Source of the DNA: Paenibacillus daejeonensis DSM 15491
GTDB taxonomy: Bacteria; Bacillota; Bacilli; Paenibacillales; Paenibacillaceae
Reading direction: 5' to 3'
Assembly (NCBI RefSeq): GCF_000378385.1
Contig: NZ_KB899662.1
Location: 62,001-126,000 of the forward strand
DNA length: 64,000 bases
The notes beneath the pieces are model-generated. The model worked only from the letters and a program-made list of their open reading frames with translations, did no database searches and was not told where the DNA came from. Below are positions 45,998 to 53,905 of the stretch, piece after piece (positions within the stretch are counted from its first letter, which is position 1; the number at the start of each line of letters is the position of its first letter). Both the position numbers and the translations under genes were made by a program.

Positions 45998-46569
45998 CGG
46001 GTCTTCCGGAACACATCAGCGCTGCGTTCATAGGCTACATCCTCAACCTGCAGCATAGCGTTGGCTGCCCGGGCTGCCGCAAAAAAGTAATCCGACAACC
46101 GGTTCACATAGGCGATCACATCACTGTTGACTGGATGACCAGCCCCGGCCAGGGTTACGATGCGCCGTTCAGCCCGGCGGCAGACGGTCCGACAGACATG
46201 GAGCAACGCGGCGACTTCGCTCCCGCCTGGCAGAATAAACCGTGTAATCTCGGGGGCCAGCTGATCCAACTCGTCAATCCAGCCCTCCAATCGCAGCGTC
46301 GGTTGGCCCGTCATCTTGTAAACCGGCTGCTTCTCATCGGCAAAGGCAAGATCAGATCCACAATCGAACAGCTCCTGCATAATTTCTTGCAGCTGCAACT
46401 CTAGACTTGCGAGCTCTTCAGACTTCCTCGCTACTGCAGCCGCATGACCGACGAACGCATTCAACTCATCAAGCGTACCGTAGGCTTCAACTCTTGCATC
46501 ATCCTTGCTCACACGTCCGCCAATTAGCGAGGTCTGACCTTTATCGCCTGAACGGGTATAGATTTTCAT
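45994..46569 (-). CDS. pduO: PduO-type cob(I)alamin adenosyltransferase
   Basis: A 191-residue ATP:cob(I)alamin adenosyltransferase. It opens with IYTRSGDKGQTSLIGG, has EAYGTLDELNAFVGHA, and near the end RRAERRIVTLA and YVNRLSDYFFAAARAAN. It makes coenzyme B12 from cob(I)alamin. It shares a transcript with the RluA-like gene. No B12 riboswitch or cobalamin genes are visible nearby, so it likely serves salvage. Confidence 0.95.
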   Translation of the reverse strand: MKIYTRSGDKGQTSLIGGRVSKDDARVEAYGTLDELNAFVGHAAAVARKSEELASLELQLQEIMQELFDCGSDLAFADEKQPVYKMTGQPTLRLEGWIDELDQLAPEITRFILPGGSEVAALLHVCRTVCRRAERRIVTLAGAGHPVNSDVIAYVNRLSDYFFAAARAANAMLQVEDVAYERSADVFRKTR

Positions 46570-46616
46570 CGGAATCCAATTCCTTTCTTATCGGCTCTTA
46601 TTCTTCTATCATATCA

Positions 46617-46646
46617 AAAAAGGATCCCTCTCGCGAGGAACCCTGC
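46617..46646 (-). terminator. Intrinsic terminator after the Spo0E-like gene
   Basis: Minus-strand GGTTCCTC-GCGA-GAGGGATCC with six T. It follows the stop at 46665 and precedes the PduO gene. Confidence 0.75.
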
Positions 46647-46664
46647 TCGGATGAACCCATCCAT

Positions 46665-46904
46665 TCAGCTAGTCAGCTGACGGCGGCGTTTCATATATTC
46701 GTTAATCTTCTGATCCAGCCTGCGGCTTATTTCGATGACAATCTCAGCATTGAAGGACGCTTCCTGAAGATAGGTCTGTTCCATCTTGTCGCGCAGCTGC
46801 TGAATCTCGTCCTCCAGCTTCTGTATGGGAGATGGACAGGCACAGCTATTCGTGGCATGCCTCTTGCTGTCGCATTGCAATACTTCTTGTTCTGCGTAAG
46901 CCAT
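46665..46904 (-). CDS. Spo0E-like sporulation phosphatase
   Basis: A 79-residue protein. The C-terminal part EIVIEISRRLDQKINEYMK fits the Spo0E signature (S-x-x-L-D-x-x-I-x-x-Y), and a helix ending LRDKMEQTYLQ precedes it. Spo0E-like proteins dephosphorylate Spo0A-P. The N-terminal 25 residues hold four to five Cys or His residues (CDSKRHATNSCACPS) that are unusual. ATG at 46904 is chosen because GGAGGG abuts an upstream ATG two codons earlier; both are possible. It is monocistronic, with a terminator at 46617. Confidence 0.82.
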   Translation of the reverse strand: MAYAEQEVLQCDSKRHATNSCACPSPIQKLEDEIQQLRDKMEQTYLQEASFNAEIVIEISRRLDQKINEYMKRRRQLTS

Positions 46905-46976
46905 GTCCATCCCTCCGACCTAATTAATTAATATATTGTTAAATTATATCAAATAAAGTCGGTCCTATACAACTCC

Positions 46977-48197
46977 TTATCCTTTTTTCAAACGATGGAC
47001 AAAATCCCCAATTCGATCGAGCGCCTCGGTGATCTGCTGGACGGAAGTCGCATACGAACAACGGATAAAGCCTTCACCGCCCTTGCCGAATACATTGCCG
47101 GGAACTGCCGCAACCCTACCCTCGGTCAACAGCCGTTCCGCAAACGTCTCGGAGTCGAGACCTGTCGAGGCAATCGAAGGGAAAGCGTAGAATGCGCCCT
47201 TAGGCTCATGACAGTCTAGGCCGATTTCCCGGAAGCCATGAACGACCAGCCGTCGCCGCTGATTGTAAGACTCCACCATCCGATCCTTCTCTTCCATGCC
47301 GTTGGTCAACGCCTCCAGGGCGGCTACCTGGCCCATTACCGGCGCACACATGACCGTGTATTGATGAATCTTCAGCATCGCCGAAATCAAGTCGGAATGC
47401 CCGCATGCATACCCCATCCGCCAGCCCGTCATGGCAAAAGCCTTGGAGAAGCCGCTCACGAGGATTGTGCGGTCCTTCATGCCCGGCAGTGAGGCAAAGC
47501 TCACATGATTGCCATTATAGGAAAGCTCGGCATAAATCTCGTCAGAGATGACAATCAGATCATGCTCCTCGACGACCTTGGCAATAGGCAGCCAGTCCTC
47601 GTAGCTCATAATCGCGCCGGTTGGATTGCTAGGGTAACATAGAATGAGCAGCTTGGACTGGGGCGTAATGGATGCCCGCAGCGCCTCTGCCGTCAGTTTG
47701 AAATCATCCTTCGCAAATGTCTCGATCCCTACTGCTACGCCGCCGCTCAGCGCCGTAATCGGAGAATACGAGATATAGCAGGGCTCCGGGATGAGGATCT
47801 CATCTCCGGGCGTTATGAGTGCCCGCAGCGCCAAGTCAATCGCTTCACTGCCGCCTACCGTAACCAGAATTTCATTCTCCGGCTGGTATGTGGTGTCGAA
47901 CCGATCATCCAGATAATGCGCGATTGCCTCGCGCAGCTCCGGGATCCCGGCATTGGAGGTGTATTGCGTGCGTCCAGTCTCAAGTGAATACACGCAAGCC
48001 TCCCGAACATGCCAAGGCGTTACAAAATCCGGTTCGCCGACCCCGAGTGTAATGACGTCGCGGTTGGCACTGACCAGATCGAAGAAACGACGGATGCCCG
48101 AGGGCTTGATCGCCTGCGCTTGCGGTGAGAGGTACTCCCGCATCGACGCCCTGCGGGGCTGGAGCTTCGTTTCATTGACTTCTTCATCTTTGATCAT
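46977..48197 (-). CDS. PLP-dependent aminotransferase (PatA/AspB type)
   Basis: A 406-residue class I/II aminotransferase. Motifs are VGEPDFVTPWHV, the cofactor loop VGGSEAIDLALRAL, YPSNPTGAIMS, VISDEIYAELSY and the Schiff-base segment GFSKAFAMTGWRMGYA. Residues 1-30 are a charged leader. It starts 18 bases after the Lrp/AsnC-type gene, a pairing seen in other Bacilli where the regulator controls the enzyme. It probably acts on an aromatic or branched amino acid, but the substrate is not evident. Confidence 0.92.
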   Translation of the reverse strand: MIKDEEVNETKLQPRRASMREYLSPQAQAIKPSGIRRFFDLVSANRDVITLGVGEPDFVTPWHVREACVYSLETGRTQYTSNAGIPELREAIAHYLDDRFDTTYQPENEILVTVGGSEAIDLALRALITPGDEILIPEPCYISYSPITALSGGVAVGIETFAKDDFKLTAEALRASITPQSKLLILCYPSNPTGAIMSYEDWLPIAKVVEEHDLIVISDEIYAELSYNGNHVSFASLPGMKDRTILVSGFSKAFAMTGWRMGYACGHSDLISAMLKIHQYTVMCAPVMGQVAALEALTNGMEEKDRMVESYNQRRRLVVHGFREIGLDCHEPKGAFYAFPSIASTGLDSETFAERLLTEGRVAAVPGNVFGKGGEGFIRCSYATSVQQITEALDRIGDFVHRLKKG

Positions 48198-48214
48198 AAT
48201 CAGCCAACCTGCCT

Positions 48215-48706
48215 TTACGGTGAGATCAACAGACGGTGATCATCCTCATGTTCTTCAAAGATGATTCCGTCCTGTTTATATTTTTTAAGAATGAAAAACG
48301 TCTTGGTCGACAATACGGCATCAATCGGCGATAGCTTGTTGGACACAAAAGAGGCCACTTCTTTCAGTGTTGGTCCTTCGATTTCTACCAGCAAATCATA
48401 GGCGCCCGACATCAAATAAACCGACTTGACCTCCGGGTAGAGATAGATGCGTTCCGCAATGCCTTCGAAACCCCGTCCACGCTCCGGTGTAATTTGCACC
48501 TCAATCAATGCTGTTACTTTCTCATCACTGACTTTACTCCAGTTGACCACAGTCGCGTACTTGACGATGACGTGATCCTTCTCCAGCTCTTCTATGGCCT
48601 GCTTGACGTCGGCTTCCGCCGCGTCCAGCATGGTTGCAATAATCGCTGGCGTGTGCCGCGCATCCTGCTTCAGTAGTTCCAATACGTTGAGCTTTAACTC
48701 TTCCAT
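48215..48706 (-). CDS. Lrp/AsnC-family transcriptional regulator
   Basis: A 163-residue regulator. The N-terminal winged HTH is LNVLELLKQDARHTPAIIAT with DVKQAIEELEKDHVIVKYAT, and the C-terminal RAM/ligand domain has ALIEVQITPE and SVYLMSGAYDLLVEIEG. The ATG at 48704-48706 has GGAGGGA upstream. It lies 17 bases before the aminotransferase start and likely regulates it in response to an amino acid. Confidence 0.93.
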   Translation of the reverse strand: MEELKLNVLELLKQDARHTPAIIATMLDAAEADVKQAIEELEKDHVIVKYATVVNWSKVSDEKVTALIEVQITPERGRGFEGIAERIYLYPEVKSVYLMSGAYDLLVEIEGPTLKEVASFVSNKLSPIDAVLSTKTFFILKKYKQDGIIFEEHEDDHRLLISP

Positions 48707-48807
48707 GACTGAATCCCTCCTGCACACCGTCTGAAATTCATAATGTATATATTACAACTATTCATTGCGCCAAACAAGGACGTGGAGCAGCTTTATTCCT
48801 CATAAAT

Positions 48808-48838
48808 GAAATAACCGCCCGCATGGCGGACGGTTTGG
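48808..48838 (-). terminator. Intrinsic terminator after the DUF4397 gene
   Basis: AACCGTCCGCCATGCGGGCGGTT on the minus strand followed by ATTTC. The T-run is weak. Confidence 0.6.
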
Positions 48839-48841
48839 GAC

Positions 48842-49936
48842 TTACAAGTCTGTAAGCAGAAGCGCCTCAAGCGGCGGTTCGCCCTCGGTCAAGCCGAGGG
48901 CTACAACTGTCGTGACTGAATCCGCAGCCAACTCCCGCTCTGGCAAAGCCAGTATGATCTGTTCGGTACCGGAGACGAGCGACTGCAGATCTACCGTCCC
49001 TGGAGGAATTGTGGCATAGGCGGTAGATTGCCCGAATGCGACATTGCCGAACAAAATCGTTCCCGCCCCTGTGCGGACATCCACGGCCTCTGCAGCTGGC
49101 GATAAGTGGAACACACGCAGCCGGGCTTGCCCGGCAGTTGGAGCAGGATCGTCCAAGTAGGCATACAACTGCAGCTCGCTCGGAATGTTGCCCGCTGCCA
49201 GAGTGTAGGATTGGCCGGACTGAACGTTCAATGTGCGGGATAGAAGCGGCTCCCCCGTCTTCCCCGCAGGATAAACCTCAATCAGATAATTGCCGGCCTG
49301 TACGTTCAAATAAGGTACCACATCTTTATAAGACACGTCTGCCGCTGCCAGCTTCTGATTGAGGAAGACATCTACAGGAGGACCCGCAGGTGAAGCATGA
49401 ACGATCCGCAATCTGCTGCTCATTGGCTCCATCCGGATGGGCAGCGAGCCGGATGGCCATTGAAGAGTGGAGTTACCCTGCAGACCAAATGGAGCAGGTT
49501 GACCATAAAAGCCTGCTGGACGTCCCCCATGAGCTGACGAAGCCTGCTGTCCGAAGCCGGGATAGGCTTGCGCGTTATATCCGCTGTCCGCTGCAGGTGC
49601 TCCGGGAGAGCCATAACCTGGAGAGGACAGTCCTGGATAGAGCGATCCTTGATAAGGCTGGCGGATACCCGGTGGTGGCGGTACAGAATTACTGGCAAGA
49701 GGCTGATTATAAATGGGGGCCTGAGCTCCATAAGACACCTGCTCACGATGCTGGTCACGCTCGTCCCATGCGGTACCTTGCAACTCGACTTGTTCTGCCA
49801 GCCGATCCATCCATTCTCGATGCAAACGGCCATAGTAGGCCGATTTTTCCAAAGACGAATACCTGTACCCGTCGCTTAACATGCCATATAGACTGGCTTT
49901 TTCCCAACATTGCCTGATCCTTTCCTGTGAGCTCAT
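48842..49936 (-). CDS. DUF4397 protein with a Pro/Gly/Tyr-rich middle
   Basis: A 364-residue protein. Residues 1-75 are hydrophilic (QERIRQCWEKASLYGMLSDG), residues 76-165 are Pro, Gly, Ser and Tyr-rich (IRQPYQGSLYPGLSSPGY), and the rest holds two DUF4397-like beta units: RIVHASPAGPPVDVFLN and RVFHLSPAAEAVDV. DUF4397 domains resemble surface immunoglobulin folds. The start ATG at 49936 has GGGAGGAATGG upstream. It lies near spore-coat genes; no signal peptide was found, so a coat role is plausible. Confidence 0.85.
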   Translation of the reverse strand: MSSQERIRQCWEKASLYGMLSDGYRYSSLEKSAYYGRLHREWMDRLAEQVELQGTAWDERDQHREQVSYGAQAPIYNQPLASNSVPPPPGIRQPYQGSLYPGLSSPGYGSPGAPAADSGYNAQAYPGFGQQASSAHGGRPAGFYGQPAPFGLQGNSTLQWPSGSLPIRMEPMSSRLRIVHASPAGPPVDVFLNQKLAAADVSYKDVVPYLNVQAGNYLIEVYPAGKTGEPLLSRTLNVQSGQSYTLAAGNIPSELQLYAYLDDPAPTAGQARLRVFHLSPAAEAVDVRTGAGTILFGNVAFGQSTAYATIPPGTVDLQSLVSGTEQIILALPERELAADSVTTVVALGLTEGEPPLEALLLTDL

Positions 49937-50016
49937 GTCTTTCCATTCCTCCCTTGGCAATCCTGCATTGTCACATAAATATGCCAGGGGAGTCCTACTT
50001 TAGAAGTTAAGCATCA

Positions 50017-50046
50017 AAGAAAAGCGGACTCTTCGGGAGTCCGCTC
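50017..50046 (-). terminator. Intrinsic terminator after the CotF-like gene
   Basis: AGCGGACTCC-CGAA-GAGTCCGCTTTTC on the minus strand, just after the stop at 50053. Confidence 0.8.
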
Positions 50047-50052
50047 TCATAC

Positions 50053-50448
50053 TTACATATAATATGGATTTTGCTGTGGCTGGGTCGGTGCCTGATGTGT
50101 CTGCTGAGGCATCACGTGCTGGACGAATTGACCACCGGTTTGTGTCGTTTGCTGCAGGAATTGCTCCGTTTTTTGCTTGGTTTGCTGATTTTGCTTCAAC
50201 TGCTTGTCGATCTCCTGACGAAGCGCAGGGGAAGCGGTACTATACATATTGGCCTGCTGCATCGTCTGGTACAAATCGCCTTGCATCTTGAGCGTGCTGT
50301 TCAACAGATTGGTGAACAGGCTGCGGATGCTTGGGCATGATGATTCGGTAGCCGCCGTTGCGTACTCTCTGGTTACGCGCTTCAGATCGGAAAGTACGGT
50401 ATACGCCATATCTTCTTGTGGCATCATTGTCTGATTGTGCTGGTACAA
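50053..50448 (-). CDS. CotF-like spore coat protein
   Basis: A 131-residue protein of the CotF family (YTVLSDLKRVTREYATAATE and CPSIRSLFTNLLNSTLKMQGDLY are typical). The C-terminal ~45 residues are Gln/Thr/Pro-rich. It starts at TTG 50446-50448 with GGAGGG eight bases upstream. It follows the smaller helical gene at 50493 after 44 bases. CotF proteins form part of the coat in Bacillus. Confidence 0.9.
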   Translation of the reverse strand: MYQHNQTMMPQEDMAYTVLSDLKRVTREYATAATESSCPSIRSLFTNLLNSTLKMQGDLYQTMQQANMYSTASPALRQEIDKQLKQNQQTKQKTEQFLQQTTQTGGQFVQHVMPQQTHQAPTQPQQNPYYM

Positions 50449-50492
50449 AGGAAGTCCCTCCTTATTTATGGTTGCCTCGCCAGGCTTCTGAT

Positions 50493-50717
50493 TTATTGCT
50501 GCGGCTGCGTAGGTGCCATCTGCTGATGCTGCTGAAGCGCATGAAGCAGCGCATCATAATGTTGCTGATGCATATGCTGTAACTGCAAACATTGCTGACG
50601 GAGCGCCTCATTGCTTGCAGTAGCCGCTGTAACGGCACATTGCTTCATCAGAAGATCCTCGTTGGACATGGAGTCTACCAGATACTCCAGCTCCTTGGCT
50701 GTGATTGGTTGCATCAT
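50493..50717 (-). CDS. Small helical spore-coat-like protein paired with CotF
   Basis: A 74-residue protein, mostly helical: TAKELEYLVDSMSNEDLLMK and SNEALRQQCLQLQHMHQQHY, with a Gln/His-rich end. The start is ATG 50715-50717 behind AGAGGAGG. It lies directly before the CotF-like gene with a 44-base gap and shares its C-terminal TQPQQ ending, so it likely forms part of the coat with it. I cannot name its family with certainty. Confidence 0.75.
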   Translation of the reverse strand: MMQPITAKELEYLVDSMSNEDLLMKQCAVTAATASNEALRQQCLQLQHMHQQHYDALLHALQQHQQMAPTQPQQ

Positions 50718-50798
50718 CGCTAATTTCCTCCTCTGTTCAGTCCATGGTAATGCTGGAAAGCCAACTATATTATGAACATTACACTTCAAAAATATGTA

Positions 50799-50837
50799 GG
50801 GGACCGCCTTGCGGAAGAAAAAACCGCAAGACGGTCC
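50799..50837. terminator. Long hairpin downstream of the CotB-like gene
   Basis: GGGACCGCCTTGCGG pairs with CCGCAAGACGGTCCC around an A/T-rich loop. The stem is strong but the usual T-run follows only at some distance. Confidence 0.55.
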
Positions 50838-50847
50838 CAGACGCTTC

Positions 50848-51564
50848 TTATCTTTTGGCTGAACGACGCTTCAGGGGCCGTACGGCACGGCTGACCCCAG
50901 CCTTGCGGCTATAAGTCGTTACCGGACCGACTCCTGGTGTCCGGCCGATACCACCCGTCATTTGTCCGCCTACTCCCGTCGTTCTGTTTCTGCACGGGGC
51001 AGCGAATTCACCGCCGACCCGGCTGCCGCCGCTGCGGTGACCGCATGAACGGTGGCCGCCTGTCCGATGACCACCAGTGTGATGACCACCAGTCCGATGG
51101 CCGCCGGAGCGGTGTCCACGGCTTTGGCAGACAGGGCTGATTGCGCGAATCTGATGAATCGGGATTTGTGTCAATTGATTGTCGTCCACAATCAGCACTT
51201 GGTTAGGGCCCACTTCGCTGATGAAGCCTTTGACTTTATCCGCCCGTCCCAGATCAATCTTCACAAATTGCAGGCGCAATTCGCGAATGACGCCGTGGAA
51301 ATTATGAGCACGGATGAATTTGACATGTCCAACACTCCGATGGCTGCAACGGAGCTCGGTTATGCTTCTCACTTGCCGTGCATTGACATACACAATATGA
51401 TGGTGGCGTGTTTTGAGTACCAGATAATCGCCACAAATGGCTACCAGCCTGCCCACGAGACAATCGCCGCCTCCAAATCTGATCTCTACCTCGCTCCCAA
51501 CAAATTGACCAGGATGCCGTCTCTCCTGCCCGCCGACGTGTGAGCCACAGCACTTGATTTTCAT
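50848..51564 (-). CDS. cotB: CotB-like spore coat protein with GHRSG repeats
   Basis: A 238-residue protein. The N-terminal ~150 residues form two similar small beta domains (VEIRFGGGDCLVGRLVAI and VLIVDDNQLTQIPIHQIRAI). They are followed by a tandem of GHRSG/GHRTG units (about residues 152-184), then a Gly/Arg/Thr-rich tail ending RPLKRRSAKR. CotB of Bacillus carries a Ser/Arg-rich tail that CotH phosphorylates; the adjacent divergent cotH and the Ser/Thr in the repeats support the same relation here. The ATG at 51562-51564 has GGAGGG upstream. A sigma-K-like -10 (CATAGAGTA) lies at 51689-51697 on the minus strand. Confidence 0.82.
   Translation of the reverse strand: MKIKCCGSHVGGQERRHPGQFVGSEVEIRFGGGDCLVGRLVAICGDYLVLKTRHHHIVYVNARQVRSITELRCSHRSVGHVKFIRAHNFHGVIRELRLQFVKIDLGRADKVKGFISEVGPNQVLIVDDNQLTQIPIHQIRAISPVCQSRGHRSGGHRTGGHHTGGHRTGGHRSCGHRSGGSRVGGEFAAPCRNRTTGVGGQMTGGIGRTPGVGPVTTYSRKAGVSRAVRPLKRRSAKR
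51021..51117 (-). repeat. GHR[ST]G pentapeptide repeats in the CotB-like gene
   Basis: About seven units of 15 bp, G-H-R-S/T-G, with one Cys variant and one H-H variant. The bases CGGTGGCC and CACCAG recur on the plus strand. Confidence 0.85.
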
Positions 51565-51867
51565 ACTCGATCCCTCCAGATCCAGATTGTTGGCAGCTTG
51601 TATCCCCTGGATGCCTGTCCTCGCCTGGCCAAACGTACGTATCCACTCTACGCAAGCTGCCATAACCGTCTTAGGAACGTACGAGCCATACTCTATGTAT
51701 ATGAAACAGGATGGATAGAGGGAACGGGGTGTCCATCCAATTCTATTAAAAACAAACTTCGCTTCAGCCATTTACTAGAGTGACAACTATTGACCAAAGC
51801 GGAGGTGACCATAGTCAGTCGCCCGGAATAAGGTATAGCATTACGCTACGCCAGGGAGATGGTAAGC
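51565..51867. other. Intergenic region between the divergent cotB-like and cotH genes
   Basis: No gene is supported. The only candidate signal is the sigma-K-like CATAGAGTA at 51689-51697 (minus strand) for cotB. No clear promoter for cotH was found. Confidence 0.5.
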
Positions 51868-52983
51868 ATGTCGACAGGAGGATTACCCGCCAGACGTCTG
51901 ATGATTGCCACAGAAGAGCTGAAAAAACTCCAGGCCATGGATCCCTGGAGCACTGAATTTATTGAGGTATCGCTGGAGCTCGACAACCGGTGGATGCGGG
52001 GCAAGCTGCGACATCGCGGTGGGCATACAAGGACGTACCCCAAAAAATCGTATGAAATTCATCTGGAGGATGGATCCATTCGGCATTGGAATGCAGAATA
52101 TGATGATCCTTCGATGATTCGAAATGCGCTTTCCTTTGAATTTTTTAACCGCATCGGGGTACTCGCGCCTAAGACCAAGCATTGCTGGATTGAATGGAAC
52201 GGCCAGCCCATCGGCGTTTATTTAGAAATTGAATCGGTCGATCGCCATTTTTTCCGTAAACGCCGGGTCGCCTGCCGCTCCATCTTTTATGCGGTCAATG
52301 ACAATGCCAATTTTGGTCTATCTGATCCCGAGACAGGCAAAAAAAAATCATCGTTGTGGGAAGGCTACGAGTTAATGCTGGGGACCCGTGCTTCGCAGCA
52401 GCGGCTTGTCGGCTTCATCCGTGGCCTGCATCGGCTGTCAGGCGGCGCATTGCGCAAGCATCTGACCGAACGGCTGGATATCCCGATCTATCTGCGCTGG
52501 CTGGCTGGCGCTGTACTGACAGGAAATTATGATGGATTTGAGCAAAACTACACCTTGTATGAGGGAAGCTCGCGAAGTATTTACCGAATGATGCCGTGGG
52601 ATTATGAAGGCACTTGGGGACGGAATTGTTATGGGAGGCCATGTGAAACCGATCTGGTACGCATCCAGGGGTACAATCATCTCACCCGCAAGCTGCTGGC
52701 TATCCCGACTTACCGGAAGCAGTATCGTCAAATCTTGAAAAAATTGCTGGAGAGTGATTTCACTGAACAAGCGCTGATGCCAGTGGTAGAGGCGATGCAT
52801 CATAGCATCGCCACGGCCATCACAATGGACGCCACTCGCAAATGGGACTACGGTGTATTCTCCGCTGAACCGGAGTTTATCCGCGCATACATTCGCGAGC
52901 GTCGTCTGATTGTGCAAGAGGAGCTGGAACGCTGGAGCGTAAGCGGAGTTAAAAAAACTCAAAAAATCCCCATACTCAAGTAA
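51868..52983 (+). CDS. cotH: CotH-family spore coat kinase
   Basis: A 371-residue protein of the CotH atypical kinase family. Conserved blocks are RGGHTRTYPKKSYEIHLE near the start (the family K-S-Y motif), IEWNGQPIGVYLEIESVD, and MMPWDYEGTWGRN, carrying the catalytic metal Asp. CotH phosphorylates CotB and CotG in B. subtilis. ATG at 51868 has GGGAG nine bases upstream; ATG at 51859 is the longer choice. It is divergent from the cotB-like gene and its 3' end overlaps the cysK stop by 25 bases. Confidence 0.92.
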   Translation: MSTGGLPARRLMIATEELKKLQAMDPWSTEFIEVSLELDNRWMRGKLRHRGGHTRTYPKKSYEIHLEDGSIRHWNAEYDDPSMIRNALSFEFFNRIGVLAPKTKHCWIEWNGQPIGVYLEIESVDRHFFRKRRVACRSIFYAVNDNANFGLSDPETGKKKSSLWEGYELMLGTRASQQRLVGFIRGLHRLSGGALRKHLTERLDIPIYLRWLAGAVLTGNYDGFEQNYTLYEGSSRSIYRMMPWDYEGTWGRNCYGRPCETDLVRIQGYNHLTRKLLAIPTYRKQYRQILKKLLESDFTEQALMPVVEAMHHSIATAITMDATRKWDYGVFSAEPEFIRAYIRERRLIVQEELERWSVSGVKKTQKIPILK

Positions 52984-53873
52984 CGCTCCCCCGTGTCGGG
53001 AGCAATACACAGTACGCGCTTGCCGGAACCCAGGCGGCTGGCTAGCTGAATCGCAGTCCAGACGGCAGCACCAGACGAGGGGCCGAGCAGCAGCCCTTCC
53101 TTGCGTGCCAGGTCCCGCATCGTGGTAAGAGCATCCTCGTCGGATACTTGTACGATTTCATCATAGACTGAGGTGTTCAGAATGGCCGGAACAAAGCCGG
53201 GACTCGTGCCTACCAGCTTGTGGGGACCCGGCTTGCCACCCGAGAGCACCGGTGATCCCTGCGGCTCTACAACAGCAATATGCAGATCGGGAATAGAAGC
53301 CTTCAACACCTCGCCGGTTCCTGTTACCGTGCCTCCCGTCCCCGCAGTCGCTACAAAGGCATCAAGACGGCCTTCGGTCTGACGGAGAATCTCCGGTGCA
53401 GTTGTCACCCGGTGAATATCCGGGTTTGCCTGGTTTTCAAATTGATTGGGAATAAAACTGCCGGGATGCTCGTGCTGCAGCTCCAGCGCCTTGCGAATCG
53501 CGCCCGGCATCCGTTCTGCAGCAGGCGACAGCTCAACGGTCGCGCCATACGCCTGAAGCAGACGGATCCGTTCCTGTGTCATATTATCAGGCATGACCAG
53601 GATCAGTTTGTAGCCCTTGGCTGCAGCATTCATCGCCAAGCCGATTCCTGTATTGCCGCTGGTAGGCTCGATGATAACAGAGCCCGGCTGCAATAGTCCT
53701 CGCTTCTCCGCTTCCGCAATCAGTGCATAGGCCGCACGGTCTTTGACACTGCCACTGGGATTGAACCGCTCCAGCTTAACCAATACCTCTGCATAATCCT
53801 CCGGCACCAAGCGGCTCAGCCGAATGACCGGCGTCTCGCCGATGAGTTCCGTAATATTTTGAACGATTCGCAT
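52959..53873 (-). CDS. cysK: Cysteine synthase / O-acetylserine sulfhydrylase family
   Basis: A 304-residue fold-type II PLP enzyme. PLP Lys44 lies in NPSGSVKDRAAY, the substrate loop is EPTSGNTGIGLA, and GTGGTVTGTG binds the phosphate. Lacks a regulatory domain, so it is the cysteine-synthase rather than the cystathionine-beta-synthase type; the short C terminus (MGIF) is also like some siderophore or cysteine-synthase paralogues. ATG at 53873 has AGAGAGGAACGGG upstream. It may be preceded by read-through from the MFS gene, whose stop lies 34 bases inside the extended reading frame. Confidence 0.9.
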   Translation of the reverse strand: MRIVQNITELIGETPVIRLSRLVPEDYAEVLVKLERFNPSGSVKDRAAYALIAEAEKRGLLQPGSVIIEPTSGNTGIGLAMNAAAKGYKLILVMPDNMTQERIRLLQAYGATVELSPAAERMPGAIRKALELQHEHPGSFIPNQFENQANPDIHRVTTAPEILRQTEGRLDAFVATAGTGGTVTGTGEVLKASIPDLHIAVVEPQGSPVLSGGKPGPHKLVGTSPGFVPAILNTSVYDEIVQVSDEDALTTMRDLARKEGLLLGPSSGAAVWTAIQLASRLGSGKRVLCIAPDTGERYLSMGIF

Positions 53874-53905
53874 GATGTCCCGTTCCTCTCTCTCCATGTT
53901 AAACC

